NCBI GenBank assembly: GCA_031292215.1
Contig: JARLHO010000068.1
Location: forward strand, 18,654-82,653
Reading direction: 5' to 3'
Source of the DNA: Syntrophobacteraceae bacterium
Lineage (GTDB): Bacteria; Desulfobacterota; Syntrophobacteria; Syntrophobacterales; Syntrophobacteraceae
DNA: 64,000 nt
Part shown: in pieces, positions 37,319 through 46,288 of the stretch
Numbering within the stretch: the stretch's first letter is position 1
Layout of the letters: the number at the start of each line of letters is the position of its first letter
Position numbers and translations under genes: made by a program
The notes under the pieces: model-generated
Told to the model about the DNA's origin: nothing
The model's database searches: none
The model's input: the letters and a program-made list of their open reading frames with translations, nothing else

Positions 37319-37464
37319 TACGGGACAAAACCCACCCCCGTTTTACCATCGGTTCCGCTCGTTTCGCGCTATCCCGAGCCCGGGCTCTAAAAAGTTTGAA
37401 CGAGCCGTTTACCTACCGCCTCATTCCGGCTGCGAGTTTGTTTTTATCGGCATGGCGCCTCCAT

Positions 37465-37527
37465 GGCCGCCATTACCTTCATCCAAAATGTTCTCATGGG
37501 AAAGGAGCGATCGACCGATCTTGATTT
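37465..37527 (+). promoter_or_regulatory. Conserved upstream block, module 2
   Basis: The counterpart of 34550-34612, with the same ungapped spacing of GGCCGCCATTAC, TCATG and ACCGAT. It lies 87 bases ahead of the second Cache gene and shows that the duplication included the control region. Confidence 0.5.
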
Positions 37528-37613
37528 ATGGGAAGCGTGGCCCTCAAAGCCCCGGCGTTTTGGGGGCTAGGAAACTAAATGGACTAACGGGTTTCGATCG
37601 GAAAGGGAAATAG

Positions 37614-38129
37614 ATGAAAATGAGACGGATTATCGGGGCGGCAGGAATTATTTCACTAATAACACTGGGGTCTTGCGGAGTTCTCTTCGCCCAGGGCGCG
37701 GCTACTCCTCAGCAGGTCATGCAAAAGGTAAAGGATGCCGTCACTTCTTTGGAGAAATCGAAAGGGGCCAACCTTGCGGATTTTGACAACCCGAAAGGCC
37801 CCTGGGTATTTGCAGACAGCTATATCGTTGTGCAGGACTGCGATAAGGGAACCACGGCGACCCACCCCTTCGTTCCTAAGCTTATCGGCAAGAAAACCGT
37901 CGGCATGCAGGATGTCAAAGGCAATTTCTTTTTCGTCCAGCTCTGCGAAGCGGGGAAAAAACCAGGCGGTGGATGGATCGAATACTGGTTTCCCAAGCCG
38001 GGGGAAAAAACGCCCTCCCGCAAGCTAAGCTACGCTCTCCAGGTGCAGGGCACTTCTTTGGTAGCTCTTGCTGGAATTTACAACGACAGTCTCAAGCTTG
38101 ACGATCTCAACAAGATGGTGGGCAAATAA
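37614..38129 (+). CDS. Secreted single-Cache-domain protein (module 2)
   Basis: 171 residues, same length as the module 1 protein and clearly its paralogue: [20 protein letters not shown] and [17 protein letters not shown] are identical or nearly so. The pocket strands differ (QDCDKGTTATHPFVPKLIG and FFFVQLCEAGK here versus [19 protein letters not shown] and [11 protein letters not shown]), so ligand preference may have diverged. The signal peptide ends near LFAQG. It lies 98 bases ahead of chemoreceptor 3. Confidence 0.82.
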   Translation: MKMRRIIGAAGIISLITLGSCGVLFAQGAATPQQVMQKVKDAVTSLEKSKGANLADFDNPKGPWVFADSYIVVQDCDKGTTATHPFVPKLIGKKTVGMQDVKGNFFFVQLCEAGKKPGGGWIEYWFPKPGEKTPSRKLSYALQVQGTSLVALAGIYNDSLKLDDLNKMVGK

Positions 38130-38227
38130 GACTTGGATGCATCTGACTTTGGAAGACCGCAATCGAAAACTTCGAAAGCGGCAAAGGGAATGCGGGTGGC
38201 GCAGACACTCGGCATGGGAGTTGACCG

Positions 38228-40144
38228 ATGAGGATTAGTTACAAAATTGCATTGTTGATTTCGGTAGCTCTGTTTCTGTATCTGGTCTCTTCGGGCGTCT
38301 CTTACGTTCTTAGCCTGAAGACGACCAATTCCTTCAATTTTTTCTCCACGATCAAAGACTTCGAAACCGGTCTTCTCAATACCATTATTCACGAAAAGGA
38401 CTACAGCCTCAGTCTGGATGGGAAAAGCGCCGATGAGGTGCTTAGCGGTAATCAAAAAAGCAGTCGGTATCTAAAAGATATCGAGTCACACGCGGAAGGC
38501 GGGCAGGATTTCGGCGCCCTTTCCCAGTCTATTTTGAAATATCGTGAAACCTTTGAACAACTGGTAAAAAACAATCGGGAAATTTCGTCGCTAAAAGAGC
38601 GGCTCGACAAGTCTTCCGACGCTCTTATGGCCGCTTCGGACCGGACATCGGGGGAAGTCAACAGCATTATCGGCATGGCCCTCACACAGGGTGAGGACGC
38701 CGATCCAACGCTTAACTCCCTCATCGTGGCCGCCAAAACGATCGTCTCGGGCTCCTCGGAGTTTGTCCTTACGGTGGACCGGGACCTGTTGCTAAATAAC
38801 AATGAAAAAACATACCTCGAGCGTTTGGGAAAAATTTCACCTGTGTTGTTAAAGGAGCGCAACAACGTGACGGCCCTTGTCTCGACCATAAAAGATGAGG
38901 GGGTGAAGGGCTATCCCGAAGCGCTCAACAAGCTGATCCCGCACATGGAGAGCACATCTGAAAAAATTCATCAGCTCTGGCTCCAAAACCGGGAGCTTGT
39001 GGCTCAATTAAATGGAGTGCGAAAGCAGATAATCAGCAGCGACGCCTCGATGATCGCCTCTGTCAAGGAGCGTCTGGGGCAAATCGAGCGTAGCGGCCGA
39101 CTCATGAACTTCGCCTCCGTGGGAATAATCTTTCTGGTGCTGATCGCCGGCGGCATATTTATCGGACGCTCCATCACCATCGCCATCCGCAGGCTCAGCG
39201 TGCGGCTTCGCGAGGGGGCCGACTGGACGGCCATGGCGGCGGTCCAGATGATCTCGGCCAGTAATTCCCTGGCCGATGGGGCCTCCGAACAGGCCGCGGC
39301 CCTCGAAGAGACCTCCTCCTCTCTTGAGCAGACCGCGTCCATGACCAGGAGTAACGCCCACAATGCCCATGGGTCAAACTCGCTCATGAAGGAAATCAGC
39401 CGGACCGTCGAACGGTCGAATCAGTCGATGCTAAAAGTGAAGGATTCGATGGCGGAAATCTCCCAGTCGAGCGAACAGACTCAGGCCATTGTAAAGACGA
39501 TAGACGAAATCTCCTTTCAGACAAATCTTTTGGCCTTAAATGCCGCAGTGGAAGCCGCGCGGGCGGGGGAGGCGGGCGCGGGGTTCGCCGTGGTTGCCGG
39601 TGAGGTGAGAAACCTTGCCATGCGCGCCGCGGAGGCGGCGCGAAATACCGCAGACTTAATCGAAGCGACCGTAAAGAGAGTCCATGATGGGACCGCTGTG
39701 GCGACGCAGGCTTACAATGAGTTCGCGGGGGTTTCGAAAAACATCTCCAAAGCCGCCGAAATGGTCGAAGAAATCGCGCACGCCTCCGAAGAGCAGGCCA
39801 GAGGATCGGAGCAGATCAATAAAGCTGTTACGGATATGGACAAAGTGACCCAAAAGAATGCCGCGGACGCCGAGGAAACCGCCTCGGTGTGCGAGGAGCT
39901 GGGCGCCAAGGCAAAACTTATGAAACTGTTGGTCTTAGAACTGGTCTCCCTGGTCGGAGGGGCCAATGGGGGCAGTGGGGAAGAAAAAAGCTCCGCCCCC
40001 CAAAGAGGGGAAAAGAAAACAGAAGTGAAACGGGGTGTTTGGGGCGCTCTTTGGGGTAAGTCCGAGTCGAGGGATGACGGCCGCTCCGAGAGGGGCATGG
40101 AGCATCATCGGGAAGAACAAAACGAGCAGGAAGCATCGTTTTAA
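38228..40144 (+). CDS. Methyl-accepting chemotaxis protein 3 (module 2)
   Basis: 638 residues with the same architecture as chemoreceptor 2: membrane segment 1 (about 5-27), helical periplasmic domain, membrane segment 2 (about 297-317) and signalling domain with [20 protein letters not shown]. The periplasmic halves are only moderately similar, the signalling halves nearly identical at DNA level (about 20 differences in 500 bases by eye). The C-terminal tail is longer and charged. GGGAG precedes the ATG by about 7 bases. It probably partners the Cache protein just upstream (inference from the duplicated arrangement). Confidence 0.93.
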   Translation: MRISYKIALLISVALFLYLVSSGVSYVLSLKTTNSFNFFSTIKDFETGLLNTIIHEKDYSLSLDGKSADEVLSGNQKSSRYLKDIESHAEGGQDFGALSQSILKYRETFEQLVKNNREISSLKERLDKSSDALMAASDRTSGEVNSIIGMALTQGEDADPTLNSLIVAAKTIVSGSSEFVLTVDRDLLLNNNEKTYLERLGKISPVLLKERNNVTALVSTIKDEGVKGYPEALNKLIPHMESTSEKIHQLWLQNRELVAQLNGVRKQIISSDASMIASVKERLGQIERSGRLMNFASVGIIFLVLIAGGIFIGRSITIAIRRLSVRLREGADWTAMAAVQMISASNSLADGASEQAAALEETSSSLEQTASMTRSNAHNAHGSNSLMKEISRTVERSNQSMLKVKDSMAEISQSSEQTQAIVKTIDEISFQTNLLALNAAVEAARAGEAGAGFAVVAGEVRNLAMRAAEAARNTADLIEATVKRVHDGTAVATQAYNEFAGVSKNISKAAEMVEEIAHASEEQARGSEQINKAVTDMDKVTQKNAADAEETASVCEELGAKAKLMKLLVLELVSLVGGANGGSGEEKSSAPQRGEKKTEVKRGVWGALWGKSESRDDGRSERGMEHHREEQNEQEASF

Positions 40145-40469
40145 ACCAATGGGGGAGGGGCAAGCCCGGGTGTTGGGCTCAATTGCCAAAATGCGAAAAT
40201 TGCAAAAGGGGGGTAACTATTGAATTAATTGCGAATTGGGGCTCAGTCGACTTGTCACTTGGAACCGCTCCATCTTGCTCTTAGTTAAACATACAAGGGC
40301 TTGGATCTACAGGGTTTGCCGAGGTCCCGGGGCGATGCCCCGGTCTATGGTAGTCCGCCCTTTCAGCAAGGGCAGATGCCCATGCGGAGTTAACCGGAAC
40401 CTGAATTATGATTATTGGCTCTATTCACCCCAAAGTCGACTTTTGCAAGAGGCTCAAAGGAAAGCTTTT
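40145..40469. other. Noncoding spacer after module 2
   Basis: About 325 bases without a supported gene. It holds a perfect CCGGGGC/GCCCCGG hairpin (about 40331-40347), and GTCGACTT near 40247 recurs inverted as AAGTCGAC near 40434. Confidence 0.4.
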
Positions 40470-40840
40470 AAAAAATCCCCCTACTCCCCTTTGAAAACAT
40501 ACAATTACCCGCACATGCGCCCACCTATCTCCTTTGGCAAAGTTGCAAATAAGGGGGGCGAGCGAGCCCAGCCGGTCCATGCGCGTCATTGCAAGCGGCT
40601 GGAGAGTAAATCCCCCCAACCCCCAATACTGTTCACTTAATAATAAAAATACATTCTGATATCTTAATTGGAGGAAGTCTTTTGGGACCATGCCTGCGCA
40701 CAGAGAATAAAGTTAAACATTAAGTGAACAGTATTGCCCCAACCCCCCTTTGCAAAAAAGGGGGGCGATCAGGCCAAGCCCCTTTCCCGGGAGTCTCCGC
40801 TAAGGGGTAAGTGGGCGCAAGTGTGGGTAATCGCCAGTTT
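40470..40840. repeat. Dispersed repeat R1, copies D, interrupted by a MITE
   Basis: Left part 40497-40623 begins ACAATTACCCGCACATGCGC, like the end of copy C; the right part 40737-40840 runs from CCCCAACCCCCCTTTGC to GGTAAGTGGGCGCAAGTGTG. The two parts are separated by the 113-base insert at 40624-40736. No protein is encoded. 40841-41045 shows nothing further. Confidence 0.8.
40624..40736. mobile_element. 113-bp MITE-like insertion with 18-bp inverted ends and 10-bp target duplication
   Basis: The ends are CAATACTGTTCACTTAAT and its exact reverse complement (18 bases). Both flanks carry CCCCAACCCC (40614-40623 and 40737-40746); removing the insert and one flank restores the uninterrupted R1 sequence seen at 14075-14100, so this is a genuine insertion. 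The internal ~75 bases encode nothing. A transposase must act in trans; a 10-base duplication fits some IS4- or ISAs1-type families, but no parent IS is in the window. Confidence 0.9.
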
Positions 40841-41045
40841 GAAACTGTACCCACCCTACCCATTACGGACTCTCATCAAAATTAATCGCATGGCGGTGAT
40901 AAGAATTAAAGACAGTCAACACTGCTTTAAGATAGTATAGAGCGGTTTTTTCTTTTCCTCCTTGCGGGGTCCTTATAGACTGAAGACACTCTAAAAAGTG
41001 GGCGAAGGAAACCAATATGGCGAGTAAATAGCGAAGGGGGAACAG

Positions 41046-42842
41046 GTGAATGCGCTGACCCTGGTTATTGTGGCCTTGTGTGTTTTTGCCCTGGGATATC
41101 GTTTCTACGGCATTTTTATAGCCAACAGGGTGCTGGGAATCGATCCCGAGAAAAGGACCCCGGCCCATGTCCTCGAAGATGGGATCGATTATTGTCCCAC
41201 AAACAAGTATGTGCTTTTTGGACATCATTTCGCGGCCATCGCTGCCGCAGGCCCCCTTCTGGGACCCGTTCTGGCGGCCCAATTCGGCTATCTCCCCGGC
41301 GCCTTGTGGATCATTATCGGAGCAGTCGTAGCCGGTGGGGTCCACGATATGGTCATCCTTTTCGCTTCGATGCGCCACAATGGGAAAAGCATATCGCTCA
41401 TCGCCGAATCCGAGATCGGAAAGTCGGCAGGCGTAGTAGCCGGGTTCGCCGTGATCTTCATTCTCATCCTGACCCTTGCCGGGCTCTCGCTAGCTGAGGT
41501 CAACGCCATGATGAACAGCCCCTGGAGCGCCTACACCGTCTTCTGCACCCTCCCCATCGCCGTTATCATGGGTATCTGGATGCGTATGGTGAGGCCGGGA
41601 GATGTGGCGGGAGCAAGTATGGTCGGCGTCGCGCTCCTGGCGCTGGTAATCGTAACCGGCCCCTTTATAGCCGCTCATCCCGTTTTTTCCCACTGGTTTA
41701 CCCTGTCAAAAAATCAATGCGCCCTTTTTATCGCTGTCTATGGTTTTGCCGCCTCGGCTCTGCCTGTCTGGCTGCTCCTGCTGCCGCGCGATTATCTTTC
41801 CACCTATCTAAAACTTGGAACCATAACCGCCCTTGCCCTTGGCATCGTCGTGGTGCATCCGTACCTGCAAATGGGGGCTTTCACCAAATTTATCCACGGA
41901 GGCGGGCCTCTTGTGGCTGCCCCCGGTTCGGTTTTTCCATTCCTGTTCATAACCATTGCCTGCGGCGCATTATCGGGCTTTCACGCAATAATTGGCGCCG
42001 GCACCACCCCGAAGATGATCGATAATGAAAAAGACATCATCTTCGTAGGCTATGGAGCCATGCTAACCGAGGGGTTTGTCGCAATAATGGCCCTCATTGC
42101 CGCCTGCGTGCTGGTCCCTTCCGATTATTTCGCGATCAATGCCTCTGCGGCAGTCTACAAGACCCTTGGCATGTCTCCGGTGCATCTTCCGCAATTGGCG
42201 AAAATGGTCCAGGAACATGTCCAGGGCAGGCCCGGGGGCGCGGTATCGCTTGCGGTCGGCATGGCCTATATATTTAGCTCGATTCCCTTCATGAAAGCGC
42301 TCATGGCATACTGGTATCATTTCGCGATCATGTTTGAGGCCGTCTTTATCCTGACCGCCGTTGACGCCGGAACACGGGTGGGAAGATATATGCTCCAGGA
42401 AATGATCGGAAAAGTGATTCCAAAATTTTCCGAAGAAAGATGGATACCCGGCATCGTCATAACAAGCGCTCTTTTCACCTGCACATGGGGGTACCTGGTC
42501 TACACCGGCAACATCACGATAATCTGGCCGCTTTTTGGCATGAGCAACCAACTGCTTGCCGCCTGCGCTCTGATCGTTGGAACGACCATGATCATGGCGA
42601 TGGGGAAAATGAAATACTCATGGATCACCGCCGTTCCGGGCATTTTAATGCTGCCCGTTACGATGAGTGCGGGCTACTATCTGATAAAGCTAAATCTAGC
42701 GCAGGCTAATTACCTGTTGGTCTTATTCGCTGCCTCGCTTATGGCCCTTATGGCGATCGTTTTCGTCCTGGCCTTCAGGAAATGGATCTTGCTCTTCCGG
42801 CAGGCCAAAACCATGGGTAATCTGGCGCTAACCGCAAGGTAG
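41046..42842 (+). CDS. cstA: CstA family carbon-starvation/pyruvate transporter
   Basis: 598 residues with about 16 membrane segments. The N-terminal signature GYRFYGIFIANRVLG, followed by DYCPTNKYVLFGHHFAAIA and AGPLLGPVLAAQFGY, is diagnostic of CstA; the family imports pyruvate or peptides under carbon limitation. It is about 100 residues shorter than E. coli CstA. GTG start with AAGGGGG upstream. It is followed 110 bases later by mscS on the same strand. Actual substrate is inferred. Confidence 0.93.
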   Translation: MNALTLVIVALCVFALGYRFYGIFIANRVLGIDPEKRTPAHVLEDGIDYCPTNKYVLFGHHFAAIAAAGPLLGPVLAAQFGYLPGALWIIIGAVVAGGVHDMVILFASMRHNGKSISLIAESEIGKSAGVVAGFAVIFILILTLAGLSLAEVNAMMNSPWSAYTVFCTLPIAVIMGIWMRMVRPGDVAGASMVGVALLALVIVTGPFIAAHPVFSHWFTLSKNQCALFIAVYGFAASALPVWLLLLPRDYLSTYLKLGTITALALGIVVVHPYLQMGAFTKFIHGGGPLVAAPGSVFPFLFITIACGALSGFHAIIGAGTTPKMIDNEKDIIFVGYGAMLTEGFVAIMALIAACVLVPSDYFAINASAAVYKTLGMSPVHLPQLAKMVQEHVQGRPGGAVSLAVGMAYIFSSIPFMKALMAYWYHFAIMFEAVFILTAVDAGTRVGRYMLQEMIGKVIPKFSEERWIPGIVITSALFTCTWGYLVYTGNITIIWPLFGMSNQLLAACALIVGTTMIMAMGKMKYSWITAVPGILMLPVTMSAGYYLIKLNLAQANYLLVLFAASLMALMAIVFVLAFRKWILLFRQAKTMGNLALTAR

Positions 42843-42951
42843 CCCGATATCGCAACAGGGCTTGAGAGTACTGGATTTTATCTATGCATGCGTGCATTGA
42901 TGTCGCCTCTGCCATTTGCCGTCTTTACCCGAAAACCCCGAGGAGAGAAAA

Positions 42952-43761
42952 ATGTTCGGACAGGTCCTTGCCAGGTCCCAGGATTTGATAGCCATTTACG
43001 GACTGAACGTGGTTTCGGCCGCACTGATTCTTTTGATAGGCCGCTGGGTCTCGCGGATCGTCCGTAAGCTCATTCATAACGTAATGGCCAGGACCAAGGT
43101 CGACCCGACACTCATCACTTTTGTTGCGAGCCTTTCCTATGTGGCCATGATGGCCTTCGTAATACTCGCGGCCCTTGGGAAACTGGGTATTCAGACGACT
43201 TCTTTTATTGCTGTTTTGGGGGCGGCGGGACTGGCCGTTGGCTTGGCCCTTCAAGGCTCGCTTTCCAATTTCGCCGCCGGCGTTTTGATGATCGTTTTTA
43301 AACCCTTTAAGGTAGGCGACTTTATCGAAGCCGGTGGGGCCGGCGGGGAAGTGCAGAAGATCGAGATTTTCACAACGACCCTTAAGAGCCCCGATAACAA
43401 AATTATCATCATTCCCAATTCCAAGGTCGGCGGCGGCAACATCGTCAATTATACCTCGGAGCCCACTCGCCTGGTGGATGTCCAGGTGGCATTCAATTAC
43501 AAGGATGACATCGCAAAAATCGAGGAACTTCTCCGGGAGATTCTAGATGGCGATAACCGAATACTTAAGACTCCGGCGCCTGCTGTCGGGATCGCCAAAT
43601 TTAGCGAAACCAGCGTCCAAATTGCGGTGCAACCGTGGGTGAAAACCGCGGACTATGCCGGCGTAACGGGCTCTATCCTAAGAGGCGTAAAGGAGCTGTT
43701 CGATAGTAAAAGGGTGTTGCTCCCACTCGAGGATCAACCCGTTTTTCTCGCAAAAAAATAA
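42952..43761 (+). CDS. Small-conductance mechanosensitive channel (MscS type)
   Basis: 269 residues, close to E. coli MscS (286). Three membrane segments (about 15-35, 55-78, 85-115), the last being the Gly/Ala pore helix AAGLAVGLALQGSLSNFAAG, then the cytosolic beta and alpha/beta domains (FKPFKVGDFIEAGG, IIIPNSKV). It releases solutes on hypo-osmotic shock. The start at 42952 is set by GAGGAGAG 6 bases upstream; an earlier in-frame ATG at 42916 lacks a site. Confidence 0.94.
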   Translation: MFGQVLARSQDLIAIYGLNVVSAALILLIGRWVSRIVRKLIHNVMARTKVDPTLITFVASLSYVAMMAFVILAALGKLGIQTTSFIAVLGAAGLAVGLALQGSLSNFAAGVLMIVFKPFKVGDFIEAGGAGGEVQKIEIFTTTLKSPDNKIIIIPNSKVGGGNIVNYTSEPTRLVDVQVAFNYKDDIAKIEELLREILDGDNRILKTPAPAVGIAKFSETSVQIAVQPWVKTADYAGVTGSILRGVKELFDSKRVLLPLEDQPVFLAKK

Positions 43762-43953
43762 CGTAAACCTCTTTTGCCTCCCTCCGGTGAGTTTTGGACA
43801 AGGTCCGGTTACCAATCCCGGCCTACAATCCTTGCGCCGGAGGGCGTCCCTGTTGCCGTAAGCGGTCTCCGCCGGGCGGTTTCAATCCTGCCCCGCCCGC
43901 ACTACACATGTCGGACTGCATGCAAAACGGCGCCCATTGGTAAAATGGGTCGG

Positions 43954-45966
43954 CTAATCGTTTACCAAAAACCGGTGCGCTTCATCGGGGCTCTCATAGA
44001 TGTGAGGGGCGACACCTCTATCCTCCAAGGCCTTCCCCAATTTCAAGCGCAAAAACGCGGTGGTGGTAAAGCGGCTAACTTTCGTGAAATAGCGTTCCAT
44101 CAGATATTTCTGCATTTCCGAATAGGCGCCGATAAGATCGGGGTCGATATGGAACCGATCGTAGTTGCCCACCGCATAGACTTTCCGGCCAAGCGGCTTT
44201 AGAAGATTTTCGATTGTGGACCTTACGGCCTCGATATCGTCACTGTTTTTGACCGTATATCCTGCAAGGTTTGCAAACATTATGTTGTTTTCCGCATCGT
44301 AGATGATGCGGTTTTCGAGGGTAATGGTCAGCAGCTCTTCTTTTAGTCCCATGGGCTCGGGTTTAAAGATTCGTTCATCCATAAGCCTGGGCGGGCGACC
44401 AATGACGGGTTTGAAATCGATAAGATCCAAAATATCCCTTTGGAGATCTATGCCCGGGGCGATTTCGGTTAGCTCCAGCCCTTTCTTTCCCAGCCGAAAG
44501 ACACACCGCTCGGTGATGTAGAGAATTTTTTGGTCCGATTTTGCAGCATACGGCCCGCTGAAAGTCGTTTGCTCCACCTCGTCGATAAACTTGGCTACCT
44601 TCCCTTCTTTTTCGATGCCAAGCCGGGAGTTCTCGATGCGACATTTTAGCCCGCCGGCTGTAAACGTCCCCATAAAGACGGCTTTTTTGGAATTTTGACT
44701 GATGTTGATAAAGCCCCCCGCACCGGCTAGTTTTGACCCGAACCTGCTCACGTTCACGTTTCCGAATCTATCCGCCTGGGCCATTCCCAAAAAAGCCACA
44801 TCGATGCCCCCTCCGTTGTAGAAATCGAACTGATAGGGCTGATCGATGATGGCGGCGGCATTAACGCCTGCTCCGAAATTGAGCCCGCCGGCAGGAAACC
44901 CCCCTATCACTCCGGGTTCTGCGGTAAGCGTCATGAAATCGAGAAGGTTTTCCTCATAAGCAATATTTGCCACCCCTTCGGGCATGCCGATTCCAAGGTT
45001 TACCACGCAGTTGGGCTTTAATTCAAAAGCTGCGCGCCGAGCGATAATTTTTCGAACATCCATCGCCATCCGGGGAAGAGATGTCAGGGGGATCCTCGTT
45101 TCTCCGCTAAAAGCCGGGTTGTATTGCTCGACAATGGTTTGCCAGTGGTTTTGCGCCCGCGCGACAACGACGCAATCCACAAGTATGCCCGGAATTTTGA
45201 CCTGTCGGCAATTAAGGCTTCCGGCTTGAGCCACTCTTTCCACCTGTGCGATCACAAAACCTCCGGAAGTCCTTGCCGCCGTGGCAATCGAGAGGGACTC
45301 CAGGGTCAACGCTTCCTTTTCCATCGTGATATTGCCGTCCGTATCGGCGGTCGTTCCCCGGATAACGGCGACATTTACCGGCAGGGCCTTATAGTATAGA
45401 TATTCCTCACCCTCGATTTCCAAGAGGCGAACGAGATCTTCTGTCGTTTTCGCATTCAATTTGCCCCCGCCCTGTCGCGGGTCGACAAAGGTGCCCAGCC
45501 CGACCTTGGAAAATATTCCCGCCTTCTGTGAGGCAATGTTTCGGTAGAGGTGGCTGATAACGCCAAGGGGCAGGTTGTAGGCCTCAACCTTATTTTCCAC
45601 GGCCAGTTTCTGGATTCGGGGAGCGAGCGCCCAGTGCCCCCCGATAATACGCCGCAGCAACCCTTCGTGGGCCAGGTGGTTTAGCCCCTTATTGGAGTCG
45701 TTGCCAGGACCCGTTGCCACCGCAAACAGGAGTGTGAGTTTCTCGGGTTTGCCGCTCGTAAGGAAACGCTGCTCGATAGCCAGGGCGATCTCCTCGCAAA
45801 CCCCTATTCCAGCAAATCCGCCAAATACCACGGTGTCTCCGTCGAGGATGATAGAGACGGCTTCTTCGGCGGTTACAATTTTATTTTTCGCAGCGAACCC
45901 GGTTCTATACTGGCTTATGTCGGTGTAGCTCTTTTGCTGGTCGGAACTCTTCGGCTCTGTTTCCAT
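43954..45966 (-). CDS. Acyl-CoA:acetate/3-ketoacid CoA-transferase with extra C-terminal domain
   Basis: 670 residues. Residues about 25-540 are a fused alpha-beta class I CoA-transferase (YdiF/propionate CoA-transferase type), moving CoA between acyl-CoA and a carboxylate. The alpha part has GGFAGIGVCEE; the beta part has the catalytic Glu in TLTAEPGVIGGFPAGG (about residue 350). The last ~130 residues (from about 540, ITLENRIIYDAENN to DEAHRFL) form an additional domain absent from E. coli YdiF (531 residues); I do not know its role. AAGGAGAG precedes the ATG. In an anaerobe it would serve fatty-acid or propionate activation or butyrate-type metabolism (inference). Confidence 0.88.
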   Translation of the reverse strand: METEPKSSDQQKSYTDISQYRTGFAAKNKIVTAEEAVSIILDGDTVVFGGFAGIGVCEEIALAIEQRFLTSGKPEKLTLLFAVATGPGNDSNKGLNHLAHEGLLRRIIGGHWALAPRIQKLAVENKVEAYNLPLGVISHLYRNIASQKAGIFSKVGLGTFVDPRQGGGKLNAKTTEDLVRLLEIEGEEYLYYKALPVNVAVIRGTTADTDGNITMEKEALTLESLSIATAARTSGGFVIAQVERVAQAGSLNCRQVKIPGILVDCVVVARAQNHWQTIVEQYNPAFSGETRIPLTSLPRMAMDVRKIIARRAAFELKPNCVVNLGIGMPEGVANIAYEENLLDFMTLTAEPGVIGGFPAGGLNFGAGVNAAAIIDQPYQFDFYNGGGIDVAFLGMAQADRFGNVNVSRFGSKLAGAGGFINISQNSKKAVFMGTFTAGGLKCRIENSRLGIEKEGKVAKFIDEVEQTTFSGPYAAKSDQKILYITERCVFRLGKKGLELTEIAPGIDLQRDILDLIDFKPVIGRPPRLMDERIFKPEPMGLKEELLTITLENRIIYDAENNIMFANLAGYTVKNSDDIEAVRSTIENLLKPLGRKVYAVGNYDRFHIDPDLIGAYSEMQKYLMERYFTKVSRFTTTAFLRLKLGKALEDRGVAPHIYESPDEAHRFLVND

Positions 45967-46288
45967 AAAGAACTCTCCTTTTGCCTATTCCAGCACGGAA
46001 ATGAGAAGAAATCAAAAACAGCGTCGAACATAGAGTCGGGAGGGCAGGGGAGGGAGCGCAGTCAGACAGCGCGTGCAACCAGTTTAGGCTGGCGAAGAAC
46101 CTTGGTGCTCCTTTTTTTGCGCAAAACCCTGTATCCTGCAAATATAATTCCCCGGATTGAGACTAATGGGTTGTCAATCAGGGTGAGTCCTATATTATTA
46201 GCCTGTCACGGGTATGGCAAGGGAAAGGATCGTTCGTAAAAAAGGAATACCCGAGGCTCGTGATTTCAACCCTCTGCGAGACAAAACC
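45967..46288. other. Intergenic space between divergent CoA-transferase and helicase genes
   Basis: About 320 bases with no supported gene. The helicase frame is open from 46214, but the first 25 codons do not resemble family members. No clear promoter found. Confidence 0.35.
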
